A stretch of 64,000 nt of DNA, taken from the NCBI GenBank assembly GCA_028641055.1, contig CM054062.1:141960682-142024681 (forward strand). The letters run 5' to 3'. The notes beneath the pieces were generated by a model, which had not been told where the DNA came from, ran no database searches, and was given only the letters and a program-made list of their open reading frames with translations. Shown here one piece after another: positions 1-12,938 of the stretch. This stretch comes from Alopecurus myosuroides. Lineage: Eukaryota; Streptophyta; Magnoliopsida; Poales; Poaceae. A program made the position numbers and the translations under genes. The stretch's first letter is position 1; every line of letters begins with the position of its first letter.

Positions 1-498
1 ACAAATAATTAAAGCAAGAATTAATCATTGTTTCATAATTTTGCATATTTAATTTGGTTTAAAGGTGTTAGGTGAAATTCAAACAAGGTTTGATTTGGGA
101 AAGTTTGGAAATAGGCAAAGTTTTATTTAACAAATTCAAGCAATCACAAACATTATTTGATTTAATTTGTTTGCCACATTTTTAATATTTAAACCCATAT
201 TGAAATATGATAAATAAGATTGATTTGATTTGGATTTTTGGAACTTGCCATTAGGGTTTTAATAAAAGGGAAAATTTTATCAACAAGCAATTGGATTAAA
301 ACAAATTCAACTATTGCAAAACAAATAAGGGGTTTAGTTTGCAATTTTGAAATTGGAAACTTGGAGCAAGGGAAAAGTTTAAATTGTTTTGAATTTTGAG
401 TTGTTTTGAAAAACAGAGTGCAATGCTCATGTGATGCATATGATGCAAGCAAAAAGAAAACAAACACTCTCTAATAGGGTAACACCCCAGGTGTTACA
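1..498 (-). repeat. Reversed LTR end, Tekay/Del-like gypsy (truncated by window edge)
   Basis: Read on the minus strand, this AT-rich stretch starts with TGTAACACCTGGGGTG and continues with 'ttgcatcat' phrases, like the 5' ends of the LTRs at 27383, 33450 and 51994, which begin TGTAACATCCCAAG. No polypyrimidine run follows position 498, so 498 looks like the outer edge of a 5' or solo LTR rather than an LTR/internal boundary. The other end lies outside the window, so neither the element nor its target duplication can be confirmed. The frames in this stretch are not coding. Confidence 0.6.
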
Positions 499-843
499 AT
501 GGAGACGATGATTTATCCCAAAGTTCGCCTCCCAATGGAAGCTAAACTCCGTTGGAGAGGTGTGGAGTCACAATCCCAAGCGCCTCAATGGCTCACCATA
601 TTCTCATCGTGCCTCCACCAATGTGGAGTGGCACGATCCATTAGGGGACCTTTGAGGGCGGTCACCGATCCCGTACAAGGTTGGGGCAATCTCCACAACT
701 TAATTGGAGGCTCCCAACAATATCCCGTGAGCTACCAAATCTCCGAGATAGCAACAAGGTCTCGAAAGCTTCCAAAGCACTGAGACAACAACAACCATCT
801 AGGGCACTCCAAGTACCTGAGAGGGACATGCTCTAGGGTACTC
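499..843. other. Unclassified repeat-like stretch between two elements
   Basis: This is moderately GC-rich sequence between the reversed LTR end and the left edge of element A. It contains a 94-codon plus frame with no recognisable domain. The wording ('ctccgttggagaggtgtgg', 'ggcaatctccacaactt') resembles dispersed grass repeats, but I cannot name a family. I see no gene. Confidence 0.4.
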
Positions 844-2075
844 TGATACCCGATGACATAGTTACCCGCGTAAAAAAAGTATGGGTTAGATTGAGACTCC
901 AAGTGCAGAGTGTATAGTATAGAAAAAAGACTGGTTTCCCCACGAGGGATGACTTGAGGGTTTATATCAAACTCTCGGGGAACCATTAGTGAAAGATTTA
1001 TCTTCTTATCCTTCTCTTAAAAACCTACAAAACAAAGTAAATTGTTTTGTGCCCTCAACCTCACCAAGTGGCTGTAAAGCACAAGGTGTGAGTATGATAT
1101 GAGAAGATAATAAATGCAAAACAATAAATAAATATGCAATGATGATAAATAAATAAATATGCAAGGATGGTGGAAACAGTGATGGATGATATTTTTGGGT
1201 TTTGTATTGTGAATGTAAGATGTAAAAGTGTTTTTCTATTTCTCGGATTTTTAAATGGCAGGAAATGGAAAATGCTTAAAAGTTGTTGGAAAGGTGTTTC
1301 TTATGATTAAAAATGGACCAGGGTTTATGGTTTCACAAATGCACTCTCTCTTTAATAAAGTGGTAGATAATGGAACACTACAATTGACATATTAGAATGC
1401 AACAAAAATGTTTCATGACAAGTTACTAATTATATGGGCATCACGTCCTAACATAGAGATCTTTTTGTTTATTAATCTCTCGTATACTCCACTAAGAGGG
1501 GAATTAAATCGAGCCATCCTACTATTAAGATAAATCAAAGTATAGCATTAAGTTCTATAACATGAAGTTAAAATAAGAACATGCTAGATCTAGTCATGGA
1601 GAAGTGGCAAGGTCACCCCCACATCTCCGGTAGCAATGTATTTTTCTTTATCCCTAGTGAGGCAACAAAGTAAGGTAAAGTACCCAAGTGGATAGCGGAA
1701 CTTCTGTCACTTTCACCGCACTAGCCACCCAGTTACTCCATCTAATGTACACGTTCCCCCTCACATGCTCTCATACACAAGTCTGATCAAAAATAAGTAA
1801 ACAAGAACGGGGTACATAATATGCATCTAGTTTCATAACTGAAATAAAACTATTGCAATCTCAAACATATATTTCATAAAAAGATCCACCACAAAGTTAT
1901 TACATAGATGATTGTAATCATGTTCAGCATCTTATACGGTGCTAATTAGTGAAGTTCAAAGAGAGGAGAGATACATAAGTTACTTCCACAACCCATAGTC
2001 CATGGGTGGACTACTCCTTCTTCATCATGGAGATGGTGGAGAAGTCGTTGGAGAAGATGGAGACCACGCCGACAG
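844..2075 (-). repeat. Element A 3' LTR (reversed, right edge unclear)
   Basis: The left end TGATACCC is the reversed LTR terminus and matches the LTR fragment at 24201-24490. The shared stretch includes 'gagactccaagtgcagag' and 'aactctcggggaacca'. The sequence past about 1130 has no partner because the other LTR is cut short. Phrases such as 'cccatagtccatgggtgga' near 1990 fit a grass gypsy LTR. The boundary with the following LINE is estimated at about 2075. Confidence 0.6.
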
Positions 2076-2214
2076 CGTCCCGCTGGAATTTTCCCCCTTT
2101 AATCTGCAGCACCAGGTCTCTGTTTCGTGGTTTTGTGTTTCTGCGGTGCCCTCTTCTGAAAGTCATCCCACGTGACCTAGTCAAATCCATTATGCGTGTG
2201 AATTCTTCTGTCAA

Positions 2215-4530
2215 GAAATCTTTAAAGTCTGCACAGGTATTGGATTATCAGGCGTGTAAAGGGTGTGGACCTATTAGTTCTTCCTTGTCTGATGGCTGTA
2301 ATTCTACCCCAGCCAATGAGTATTGGACAATTGCGCAGCCCTCTATTAAATTTGGTTCTTTTACTCCACTGGACTCAACTATGAAGGACTTTTCTGGTCA
2401 TGATGATAATTCAATTGAGGACTCTATTATTGTTTATGTGGACTCGTCGCCTGTGCATGATAAACACGTGTCCAAAGAGTTAGAGTCTGCCCCGGACAAT
2501 TCTGGTCTTGAACAGTTCATTGATGAGGTTTGTTTCCGTTTTGGGGAATGTTCCATATGCTTGAGCATGGGACACACGATTAATGATTGTGTTAACCAAA
2601 TTAGATGAAAGAGCTGCTTCCATTATAGGCATAAGGCAAAGTCCTATTTTCGTACGCTTGGTAAATAGAAAAAGCAATTGGTACCCAAAGAGGCAAGTTT
2701 AGGGGTTATAGGTGGCACGTTAGTCCTTGTTGTTTCGTCTCCTACTTCCTCTGTCTCACCCCCAACGCCTGCCTTGAACTCCTCGTTGGGCATGAGTAAG
2801 CTGTCTCCGCCACCACCTCCAAATCCCCCACCTTAGCCGGTGTCAACTGCTCCGATGGCGGACTTTGAGCTGGATCCGCAGCCTTGGGTGCCCTGTGGAC
2901 ACCAGATCATTGATGGTGGTCCGACCCGCCTGCCACGCTTGTTCTACTTCCCCGTACAAGACCCGCCATTGGAGCATGAAGCCTTTTGCATCGCTGAGGT
3001 AATGTCAGACACATTGCCACAACATGAAGCTTATTGGAGAGAGAAGGTACGAAATTTCTTGATTGGGCCATTACATAGATATGTTGTGGATTATTAGCCT
3101 TGTCTTTTCGGTGTAGGTCTGTATCAGATGCGTAGTGCTACCACGCATGAATATCTTGTGCAGCATGCTCCTTTTCAGATAGAGAACAATGTTTTTGTTC
3201 GCTTCTTCAAGCATGATGAAGGCCCAAATTTTCGAGCTGCGTTTGGGAATCGCCATGGTTGGCTTATATTTCTAGAAGTGCCTGCAAACTATAGGAATGA
3301 ATTTCATCTAAGCAATGCAGTTGCTAGTTTTGGGAAATTTCTGCATTGGAACAGTCAGGATCCCATTAAATCCAGATCACTTGTTTATGATTCTTTTCCC
3401 TCTATTGCTAAAGTGCCAAGGGATGTTGTGTTTGGGAAGATGGCTAATGTTGGGGGAGTGCATCACTCCTGAACTGCTCCGGTTTATATCCTTTCGGTCG
3501 ATTTTGAGGATGCCCTCCCAGTGGATGAAGATCCAATGCCAGCTGATGGCAATCCCCACCCGTTGCCTGGACATATGGTTCAGCAAAACCACATGTTTGT
3601 GTTGCCAGATTTCTTTTAATTAGGATGGAATGAACCTGTCCCTGACCCGGAGCCTGTGCCTGGACCCTTTGTGCATCAGGAGAATGACATGCAGTTTCAG
3701 CAAGACATTCAGGTTGAGGATGTCGATGAACAAGGTTCGACTGTTCTTAATCCTTTAAGTAGTTCCTCTGATTCTGTGCACATGGTTGTGGAAGAAGGCA
3801 TGGTCGTGGAGCAGGGGCAATTTCAGAATCAACAGATGGAGATTATGCATAATAAAATGCAGGGCAATGTGGTGCATCAAGTACTGCATATTGGCATGGT
3901 GAGATCTGTTTTTGGGCTTGTCCTGCCTCCCTCGATGCAGTGGGAGCGTGTCCTTCATGTTTTTGTGCCTGAGATGATGTCTGCAAATATCCCTAAGGCG
4001 ATTTCTTTTGATTCTTTTGCTAGCCTTGGTGCTATGAAGCGCAACTGGTCTGTGGCTTTTGATGATGCTGGCAGGTTCTTCTTTTCGTTGTTGCAGTTGG
4101 GGTCTGGTGTGATATGCATGAGAACACCTAGTTTAGTTAAATGCAGTGTGGTTCGTGCTCTCACGTTTGATGGAAAGGACAAGGTGTCAGTTTCTGCTAA
4201 GATCGGTGTCCTTTTGTTTTCGGCCTCTCCCTTGCTGACAAAATAGAAGAAAGTGCAGAGAATGCGTAAGATTTTCCCTCCAGTGCAGCCCGAGAATAGA
4301 CGCTTCACTCGTAGTCTGCTCAACTCGGATGGGTATAAGCCAGAGCCAGTTGGGTTGAGACCCCACGTCCCAAGAATAGATCAAGAGCCAAGATGCTTAT
4401 TAAGGAGTTTAATAGTGTGTAGGATATTCCACAATAAAATAAAGAGAAGGACCTTGGGCATATCCCCCCACTCCTATCCATGTGTTGCAACGGGTGGGGC
4501 TGGATTTGGGTATTGCCCCTGCTAAGATCT
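2215..4530 (+). pseudogene. LINE ORF1 (RNA-binding, zinc-knuckle protein), broken
   Basis: ORF1 of plant L1 elements encodes an RNA-binding protein that packages the element RNA. A CCHC knuckle CSICLSMGHTINDC is readable near 2551-2592. A second knuckle follows but has lost its first Cys to a stop codon (TGA at 2606) and its last Cys to Tyr. Fragments in changing frames continue at 2840-3097, 3128-3472, 3656-4246 and 4253-4525. The 3128-3472 piece (from MRSATTHEY) resembles the DUF4283-type region of grass LINE ORF1 proteins. The low-complexity Met/Gln-rich part at 3656-3900 is typical of a linker. At least four disruptions make it non-functional. Confidence 0.65.
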
Positions 4531-4834
4531 CTAAGGAACTGCTTGAAGTAGGACATGATCAAGATTCTAGTTCATATTCTGATGATGATTAAATGCAAAG
4601 TTGTTGATGGTGGTGCTGGGCTTTTCAGTTGGAGTGTGTGCTGGTCAGTTCTATGGAAATATTTTGCTACATGGATGTTTTGCTTATCAGTTGGTGTTAT
4701 TACTTGTCTCTTTCAGTATCTGTCAGAAGCTGTAGACCCGAACTTTGTGCTATGCACTTGGTTATGTTCTTGAACTATATATGTTTTTATAATGTGTCTC
4801 ACTAGTACCAGGAAAATGGAGGTTTTTATGCTAG

Positions 4835-7800
4835 AATGTTAGAGGTCTTAATTCTGATGAAAGACAAAGAGAAGTTGGAGAGAAAATTGAAGAAAGTGAG
4901 TGTTCTTTTATTTTCTTACAGGAAACCAAGTGCGAGTCTTTCGACTGGAAATTTATCAAGAAATTTTGTCCTAAGCGCTTTGATAATTTTGCTTTTTCAC
5001 CATCATTGGGGGCCTCTAGTGGGATCCTTGTCCTTTGGAATTCTTCCTTTTTTGAGGTCACCCTAGTGGAAGTGCAAAGATTCTCGGTTTTTATCAACTT
5101 CACCTCTAAACATAATAATGCTAAGTGGAAGTTGATTTCAGTTTATGACCCTTGTGTGGGTGAGGAGAGGGACCTATTTGTGTCTTGGCTTTATAACCTA
5201 GTGATTCCAGTGGAGGAAAATTGGCTCATTTTAGGTGACTTTAATTTCATTAGGTCGCAACATAACAGGAATATGCCGGGGGGATTTCAATGATATGTTT
5301 GTTTTTAGTGAGATAATTGGACATTTAGGATTGTTGGAGCTTCCACTTAAAGGTCGTTCTTACACATGGTCTAACATGCAAAGGGTGCCCTTACTGGAGC
5401 AATTGGATTAGGTTTTAACAAGTGCTAATTGGATAATCGATTGTCCCAGTTCTCTGGTCCTCCTTTTAAGCAATACGGGTTCAGATCATGTGCGTTATGT
5501 AGTCAACATTGAGACTCATATTCCTAAGTCTAAATTATTTTGCTTTGAGAATTTTTGGGTGGAGATGCCGGGGTTTCATGATTGTGTCTCTAGCTCGTGG
5601 AAGAAAACTTCTCTTAAGAAGCATGCCTCGGCCGTTATGTCTGATAAACTTAAGACACTGCGCTACGATCTCAAAAGTGGCATATTTCTATTGGTCGTCT
5701 TAAGGATCTCATTCAACAATGAAACACAGTTATTCTTGTATTGGACACGTTGGAAGAACAGAGGCCTCTTACTTTGCTGAATTTAACTTCAGAAAAACTG
5801 TTAAACTGCATCATAATGATCTCTTGCTAGCATAGTGTAAGTTTTGGAAAAAAAAGGTGTACCATACGTTGGATCAAGCAAGGAGAAGATAACACGAAGT
5901 TCTTCCATGCCATGGCTTCGGAAATATTCCGAAGGAATTCGATAGTGATGCTTAAGGATGAGCAAGGTAGGGAGGTTTCTGATCACATTGAGATGGCGGG
6001 AATGATGTGGTCCTGCTTCAAAAATAGGATGGGTCAGTCTCAACCCATTCATATGAAGTTTGATCTAGGCCACTTATTCAAAAAAAGTAGATGGGATGGA
6101 TGATTTAATGGCCCCTTTTGAGGAAAAGGAAATGGATGATGTTATTATGGCTATGCCTGCAGACCGAGCTCCTAGTCCGAATGGTTTTAATGGGCTTTTT
6201 CTAAAAAAGTGTTGGCCTATTATTAAGAAGGGATTTTATGGCTTGGCTTATAAATCCTTTCATGTCACAATTAAACTGGAAAATATCAATGGTTCTCTGA
6301 TTACTCTGGTTCCTAAGGTTCCTATGCCTGTGCGGGTCAATGATTTCATGCCTATATCCATCTTCAATGTGTGTCTAAAGTTTCTCACCAAGTTTGCTTC
6401 TAATAAATTACAAGGAAAGATTCTGCAGTGTGCTTCCAAAAATCAATATGGTTTTATTAGGGGCAGGTCTATTCAGGACTGCCTGGCTTGGGCTTTTGTG
6501 TTCTTGTTCCACTGTCATGCTTCTAAAAAACCTAGTGTCATGATTAAGCTTGATTTTTCCAAGGCTTTTGAAACTATTGAGAACCAGACTACCAGGCCTA
6601 AGATTCAGGATCTTATGCCTCTGGTTTCTAATTTGGAGAGAAGGTTGGCTGCTAGTTCTTATTTCCTGTCTCAAGGTGCTAGACTTGAGCTCATCAATTC
6701 GGCCTTGTCCAATATGCCTCTCCACTTTCTTTGTTCTTTGCAACTTCCACCTCGTATAACAAAGCAACTGGATAGGATTTTGAGGCAATGTCTGTGGAGA
6801 AAAAACAAAGACTCTGAAGGTAAGTCTTTGGCAGCTTGGGAGATAGTTTGTCTTCCTAAAAAATGTGGAAGACTTGGTGTGGTTGACTTTTAGAAGAAAA
6901 ATGATACACTCTTGATCAAGGTTTTGGATAAATTTTATAACAAGCGGGATGTGCCTTGGGTTTAATTGATTTGGTCAGCATATTATTCTGATTCTCTGCC
7001 ACATGCTGACAATCTTCAAGGTTCTTTTTGGTGGCGTGATGTGCTTAAGTTAGTGGATAATTTTCGTGTTGTCTCGGTGGTGTCTCATGGTGATGGTGCT
7101 ACCTTTTTGTTCTGGTTCGACACATGGGAAATTGGGGGATCCTCTTTACCCTTTTGTTATAGCTTTCCACGAATCTTTTCGTATGTTAAAAACTAGTAAC
7201 TATCTGCACGATCTGTTTTTCAAGCAAGCGATATTATGGATTTATTTCATTTGCCAACTCGAGGAAGGCAAAGGATGAGAGGAAGAGCATGATGTCTATT
7301 CTGCTGAATTTCCCATCAATGTCAGAGAATGATGTTTGGTCCTATGCTTGGGGGTCCAAACATACTTCTGCTAAGAACAGAAAAATGCATGCTCACATTT
7401 CTGTTCTTTCGGTCTTTCACTGGATTTGGAAGTCTTCCTGCACTATGAAGCTCAAAGTTTTTGCTTGGCTCTTACTGAGGGATCGTATTAATATGCAAAA
7501 TCTCCTCAAGAGGAGACATTGGAATGTTTTTAACAGGACGATTGTGTTATCTTCCCCACAACATCCTATGAGGATAGAGAACATATGTTCTTCAAGTGCA
7601 ATTTTAGCCAAAGAGTTTGGAATTATCTTCAAATTGTGTGGCTTGATACTGGTGATAAAATCCAATCAGTTGTCATACATGCTAGGCGATCTTTTGGTCA
7701 TGCTTTCTTCATGGAGGTGCCGGTGTTGGCTTGCTGGCACATTTGTACTCAAAAAAATGGAGCCATTTTCAGGAATGAGAGACCCTCTTTTTCTAAGTGG

Positions 7801-7885
7801 AAGGGGGGTTTATACATGATCTTCTTCTCTTAAGGCATACATGTAAAGTTTTTTGCTAGAAGCATCTTGAATGGTTAAGTTGAAA
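4835..7885 (+). pseudogene. LINE ORF2 (endonuclease-reverse transcriptase), broken and internally deleted
   Basis: ORF2 normally nicks target DNA and reverse-transcribes the LINE RNA. Endonuclease motifs are readable in one frame: NVRGLN at 4835-4852, GDFN at 5234-5245 and SDH at 5481-5489. Reverse-transcriptase blocks follow at 6096-6893, including APSPNGFNGLF, GFIRGRSIQD and LDFSKAFETIE. Right after FSKAFETIE (about 6585) the frame jumps, still in frame, to the sequence that normally follows the catalytic centre, so the YxDD box and roughly 150 residues are missing. A zf-RVT-like block (FHWIWKSS, KVFAWLLLRDRIN) lies at 7330-7520, and the frame decays by about 7880. Stops and frameshifts are frequent between 5290 and 6090. 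Confidence 0.75.
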
Positions 7886-9733
7886 GTGAAAGCAAATATG
7901 AGTAGTGTGCCTGACAAAGTATGGGTTGAATGCCTCATGCCCCGTGAATACAAGTACCTCTCCAACTAGCTTCTCAACTCGGGCCACAAAGCAAGTTCAA
8001 GTTAAAATCATTGCAAGTAATAATAGCATCATCAAGAGCGTCAATTGGGGTACCTCTTGTCCCAGGACATGGAACAAGCCCATGTCAAAATGATAAGACA
8101 AACAAACAAAATGAACAATCTCAACACATTTTTATTGACCATTGGTGTAGCTTTCATTGTGAAGTGCATCACTGAAGGTTCACTATAGCATGTAAGTAAA
8201 TTTCCACCATGTATCACATGGCCTAGGTTAGCGGCCCAGGCGTCTCTCTAGCCATTTATACTCACTCCTCAAACTTACCAAGTTTCCACAATTATTCACT
8301 CAATGTTAGGTATCCATAAACAAAAGTACATGATATCAACTAAATATAATTAAGAGAATTGTTGAAAGCTTGCCATGTGACAACACATATGAGCTAACTC
8401 CCAACCAAGACTCTTTTCAAGCACACAAATTCATAATTTTAATCACAATGGTTCATGTTTATTAAGTGTAATAAAAGTAAAGTGTGCATCAAGTTCGTGA
8501 GAACTTTTTAACCAACTTTTCCCATGACAATTAATAACAAAAGCATTTTAATTTGGAAACATAGATAATACAATATAACATGATAAACATACTCGGAATA
8601 GCATAAATCTAATAGGTAGATATGGTGAACTCATTGGAAAAACTTTGGTTGAAGGTGTTGGAAAACAAGTTTTTACTTGTTGGAATTTTTGGGCTAGCAA
8701 GAGGGAGAAAGTTTACCGTCTAAATGCATGCATAAGTGTCCATAGAACTAATAAATCCATGCTAAACAAAGTAAAGTAACATTCAGCATCAAACACATGA
8801 ATAAAAGATAGCTCTTGATAAAACACTTGCAAATTAATACTCATTAAAAGCACATGAAGCATGCAACTATATGTATCTTTTTGAATCAACTCAAACATCC
8901 ATTTCCTAATTTTTTAAATAGAATCCAACTTAATTAAACCCAAATTTATGCGAAATAACAAAAATAAAAGACACTCCAAGTTTATGCGATAAAGTGCATT
9001 GATCGAAAAACAGAAGTTAGATGTGTGCAAACCGAGAGTGTGTTGGTCCAATGGGGTTGTATTCACATCCCCAAGCTTATGGTCTTCACCATTCTTGGAT
9101 AACTCTTGGTGCATATCCTCTAATCCCTATGAAAAAACTTCAAAACACTGTTTCTCCCATCTCTTTTCTATGGGGTGACATTAGTAGGCACAAAACAATT
9201 GAATTGCTTGCTGCTTGAAATCCTTAAACAAAAGTGTGAAACATGTCCATAAAGTATATAGTGTTTTATTCCTTCTCATAAACTCAATTGGATAAAAAAT
9301 ATTTAACTTTAAAATTTCAAACAATGCATAAAACAAAATGGGACAGAATCTGTCTAGAAAAACAGCAGTAGCAAAACGCATTTTTTACCCCACTTAAATA
9401 TGTCTAAAAAATATTAAAAATAGTCACTATTACAGAGGATGAAAATTTGCAACTACGGTTCAAATTTCAACTCATTCGGAGTTACAGAATAGAAATGAAA
9501 AATCATACCGTGCACAGATTTGTGCTGGAATAAAATATCCGAATACAAATAGCATATTTTTCAAACCAAAACGGGTAAAACTTGTCACTTTATTAAAAAT
9601 TCCATAAACAAAACTAAAAACTAAGTCTCTTGTTACGACAAGAGGACACAAACAAAATAAAAATAAAAAAACCGGGTTGCCTCCCGTAAAGCGCTTTCTT
9701 TATAGCCATGTATCTAGCCTTCTTACTTGATAT
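7886..9733 (-). other. Element A 3' non-coding internal region
   Basis: This is AT-rich sequence without plausible coding potential. Read on the minus strand it runs from just after the protease (with the 'gggaggcaacccgg' phrase near 9675, common after gag-pro in such elements) toward the 3' LTR. Its left neighbour is the LINE. No promoter, repeat or RNA gene stands out. Confidence 0.5.
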
Positions 9734-10178
9734 TTATGATGGAGGAAGCTCATGAGGGAGCTTGAACTTTGATGTGTCCCTCTTCCTTGGGAAGTGTTCC
9801 ATGAACTTCTTGTGTGGAAAATGAAACTTCACATTCCCTTGTTTTGAATCAATGATAGTACCTGTGGTACAAAGAAAAGGTCTTCCAAGAATAATTGGAC
9901 TAGAGGTTTTATTCCCCATATCCATGTCTAGAAAATCAACAGGTACAGATGTCATATGCTTTCTAAAGCATGTTTAATGGACTCATCATCAAGGGAAAGT
10001 TCAATAGAGCATTTTTCAAGATTCTTTAATTCAAGAACTTCATAATTCTTTAGACAAAACAGAGACACTAGATCCTAGATCTAATATAGCATGGTGTGTC
10101 TCTTTTCCAATGGTTACTAGTACTTTGGGAATCCATATATCCGCAAGCTTAGGTGGTATCATAGCTTCTCGGTTGTAC
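9734..10178 (-). pseudogene. Element A retroviral-type aspartic protease, frame-disrupted
   Basis: The protease would process the Gag precursor. The active-site sequence is DLGSS (10067-10081) in the context AILDLGSSVSVLSK, so the usual D-T/S-G is D-L-G, as also seen in element B's protease (DLGAS). The conserved downstream block SSPIILGRPFL lies around 9870-9910. The frame from 9955 down to 9734 is open, but the active-site part is in a different frame from both it and the upstream gag, with breaks near 9960 and 10180. It follows the gag directly, as in a gag-pro fusion. Confidence 0.65.
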
Positions 10179-11316
10179 CTAGCAATATTTTTTTAAAATA
10201 TGATTAGCAATATAAGAACCAAAACCTGCTTGGTTAACATTAATGGAAGGATCACTTGCAAATTTTTGTAAGATAGATATGAATTCATGCAAGCTACAGT
10301 TCTCTGCGTCAAGTAGTGGTTCATTGACTTCACTAAGCATTTTAACTTCCTCAACTTTTCTTTGTAACTCAATTAACAGAAGAAATTCATCATATCCAGT
10401 TTCATTAACTTCTTCTTTTAAACCAACAAGTTGAGACATAAATGGCAACAAATATTCAGGATAGTTCAATAATTCATTAAGATTTTCCTCCAAAGTAAGA
10501 GGAATATTTTCAGCAATATTAATAGAATTCATTCCAACCACAGGTGGTGCTTGTGGTTTCCCTGCAGACATACTCAATAAAGTGGCTTGGTTATCACCTA
10601 GTTTTGAAAGGGCTTTGTCTAGTCCTGCAGCTTGGAGTTGTAAGCTTTTAATATCAGAACCAATAGAAGCAATAGACTTATTCAACTGTTGTATAATGGT
10701 ATTATGACTAGCAACTTGTTCCATAAGAATTTTATTAGCCTCAAAATTACCATTACTTGGTGGCATAGGCTTCCATTTGATATCACTAGTATTAGGATAT
10801 GGAACAAAAGGATGGTTGTTGGGAACATATGGGGTTTTATTATAAGAATTATAATTGTTGTTACCATACCCATTATTTCCATAGTTCCTAATGAAGTTAA
10901 CATCAAAATTTTCAGGATTATTACCAACGAGTTTTTGCAAAGGGACATTTTCAATATTTTGTTTATTAATGAAAGCAAGAATAGTGTCCATTTTAGATGA
11001 CAAATCATTTGTTTATTCTATAGAGTTTACTTTCTTAGAAGGATTAGGTGCTCTTTCAGTATTCCATTGACTATAGTTTTGCAAAATACTTTCTAAGATG
11101 TTCTTAGCTTCTACTATAGTTTTTCCCATAAAAGCCCCTCCAGCAGTGAAATCAAGAATATTTCTAGACATGTAGTTTAGACCATTATAAAAAAAGTGTA
11201 ATATGGTCCATTTGTTAACCCCATGAGATGGAAAGTTCTAAGAATAACTTTTATCCTGTCCCAAGCCGTAGCAACAAGTTCATTTTCATTTTGCCTAAAA
11301 GAAAGAATATTGTTTC
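10179..11316 (-). pseudogene. Element A gag, C-terminal half (split by element B)
   Basis: An open frame of 274 codons (11003 to 10179) follows the capsid part. It is rich in Asn/Tyr/Gly (NNGYGNNNYNSYNK) and then has a coiled-coil-like segment (ILMEQVASHNTIIQQLNKSI) and an acidic linker to the protease. The same N/Y/G-rich linker occurs in B's gag at about 13920-14060. The portion 11004-11316 carries stops. The gag continues on the other side of B at 19449. Confidence 0.65.
11312..11316. repeat. Target-site duplication GTTTC, left of element B
   Basis: GTTTC immediately precedes the LTR start TGATGCGTC at 11317 and is repeated at 19444-19448 just after B's 3' LTR. This is a five-base duplication as expected from LTR-element integrase. 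Confidence 0.85.
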
Positions 11317-12913
11317 TGATGCGTCACAAACGTATCCTTAATTTCTGATGTTCCATGTTGTTTTCATGTTGTTTCCTAGATGTTTGCTATACACTTTATG
11401 TCATTTTTATCGATTTTCCGGACTAACCTATTGACAAGATGCCACAGAGCCAGTTCTCTATTTTCTGTTGTTTTTAGTTTCAGAAAAGTTGTTCTGTAAA
11501 TATTTTCGGAATTGGAAAATTCGAAGTCCGGAGGTCCTAGAATTATCGAAGGTTCCACGGAGTCCCGAAGAGGCCCAGAGGGGGGCCACACCATAGGGTG
11601 GCGCGCCCCTGGCCGCGCCATGGGGTGGTGTGGGGGCCCAGGCCTCCACCGCCTTTGCCCTTTCGCCTATTTATACCCCTCGACATATCAACCCTAAAGA
11701 TATACGACTTCGTCCCAACAAACATCCCAGGCCACCGTCATTGTCATCCCGAGACCGGGAGGGTTCTGGAGCTCTCCCCGGCACCCTGCCGGGAGGGGCA
11801 TTCATCACCGGAGGGGTCTACACCACCATGCCCTCCTCTGAAGTGATGCGTGAGTAGTTCATCGCTGGACTATGGGTCCATAGCAGTAGCTAGATGGTTG
11901 TCTTCTCCACGTTGTACCTCATGCTTAAATCTCGTGAGCTTCCCTACATGATCGAGATCATCTTTATGTAATGGTACATGTTGTGCGTGTTGGGATCTGA
12001 TGAATGTTGAATGCTATGTCTTCTGATTATCAATCTATCATGTTATCTTCATACTTATGTTATTTATGATCTTGCATGTTCTCCGTTATTAGTAGATGCT
12101 CTGGCCAAGTAGATGCTAGTAACTCCAAGAGGGAGTATTTATGCTTGATAGTGGGTTCATGCCTCTTTTGCATCTGTGCTCCAGTGACGGAAACGTGACG
12201 GATGGAGGATGTGTTGTTGCCATTAGGGAGAAAACAACGGCGTTTACTTAGTTTACATTGTTTACATTACACACTTTGCTTACTGCGATAATCTATTGCT
12301 TGCAACTTAATACCCAACGTTTATTCGAATGATATTCAGAGGGTGGATTATTAGTCATAGATGCGGTTGGACGACAGTCTATGTATTTTGTTGTAATGCC
12401 CGCATGAATCACATAATAATCTTTATGTCTTGCATATGCACTATGGTGCAGCCTTTATTTCTGTCAATTGCCCAGCTGTAATTTGTTCACCACACATGTT
12501 ATTTATCTTTCACGGAGAGACACCACTAGTGAACTGTGGACCCCGGTCCATTTTCTCATACCAATAATACACACACTTCTTATACTATTTTCACACTGCT
12601 TCCACTGCTTTCATACTGTTCTCATACTATTTTCCACACCATACGTCTAACCTCTTTGTGTTCAGCAAAACTGGTGAGATTGACAACCTCACTACTTCGT
12701 TGGGGAAAATTGATTTGATTATGTTGTGTAGGTTCCCCGTTGCTGCGGAACCGGTAGTGCGCCCTGCCACGTCAGCTGCATCAACTATTAGAGATTGCTT
12801 GTCCTCCTACTGGTCGATTCAACCTTGATTTCTTTTCTGAGGGAAAACTTGCCGCTGCACTCTTCACAACCTTCCTCTTGGGGTTTACTAACGAGGGCGT
12901 CAAGGCTCCATCA
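11317..12913 (+). repeat. Element B 5' LTR
   Basis: The LTR begins TGATGCGTCACAAACG and ends GGCTCCATCA. A TATA-like core promoter lies at 11667-11677 in the context CCCTTTCGCCTATTTATA, the same context as in the LTRs of C and R. The plus frames between 11512 and 11857 are chance frames in the GC-rich promoter and leader segment. Confidence 0.85.
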
Positions 12914-12920
12914 AGTTTTC

Positions 12921-12938
12921 TGGCGCCGTTGCCGGGGA
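12921..12938 (+). other. Element B primer-binding site (tRNA-Asp)
   Basis: TGGCGCCGTTGCCGGGGA, eight bases after the LTR, is complementary to the 3' end of plant tRNA-Asp (…CCCCGGCAACGGCGCCA, from general knowledge). It primes minus-strand cDNA synthesis. Confidence 0.8.

Larger units (their letters stand above)
2080..7885 (+). mobile_element. Degenerate L1-type LINE
   Basis: This is a plus-strand non-LTR retrotransposon with an ORF1 bearing a zinc knuckle, followed by an ORF2 with APE-type endonuclease, reverse transcriptase and a zf-RVT region. Both ORFs carry several stops and frameshifts. It lies between A's 3' LTR on the left and A's 3' non-coding region on the right. I could not find a poly-A tail or a target duplication, so both edges are uncertain by tens of bases. 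Its 3' end seems cut near the end of ORF2. Confidence 0.75.
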
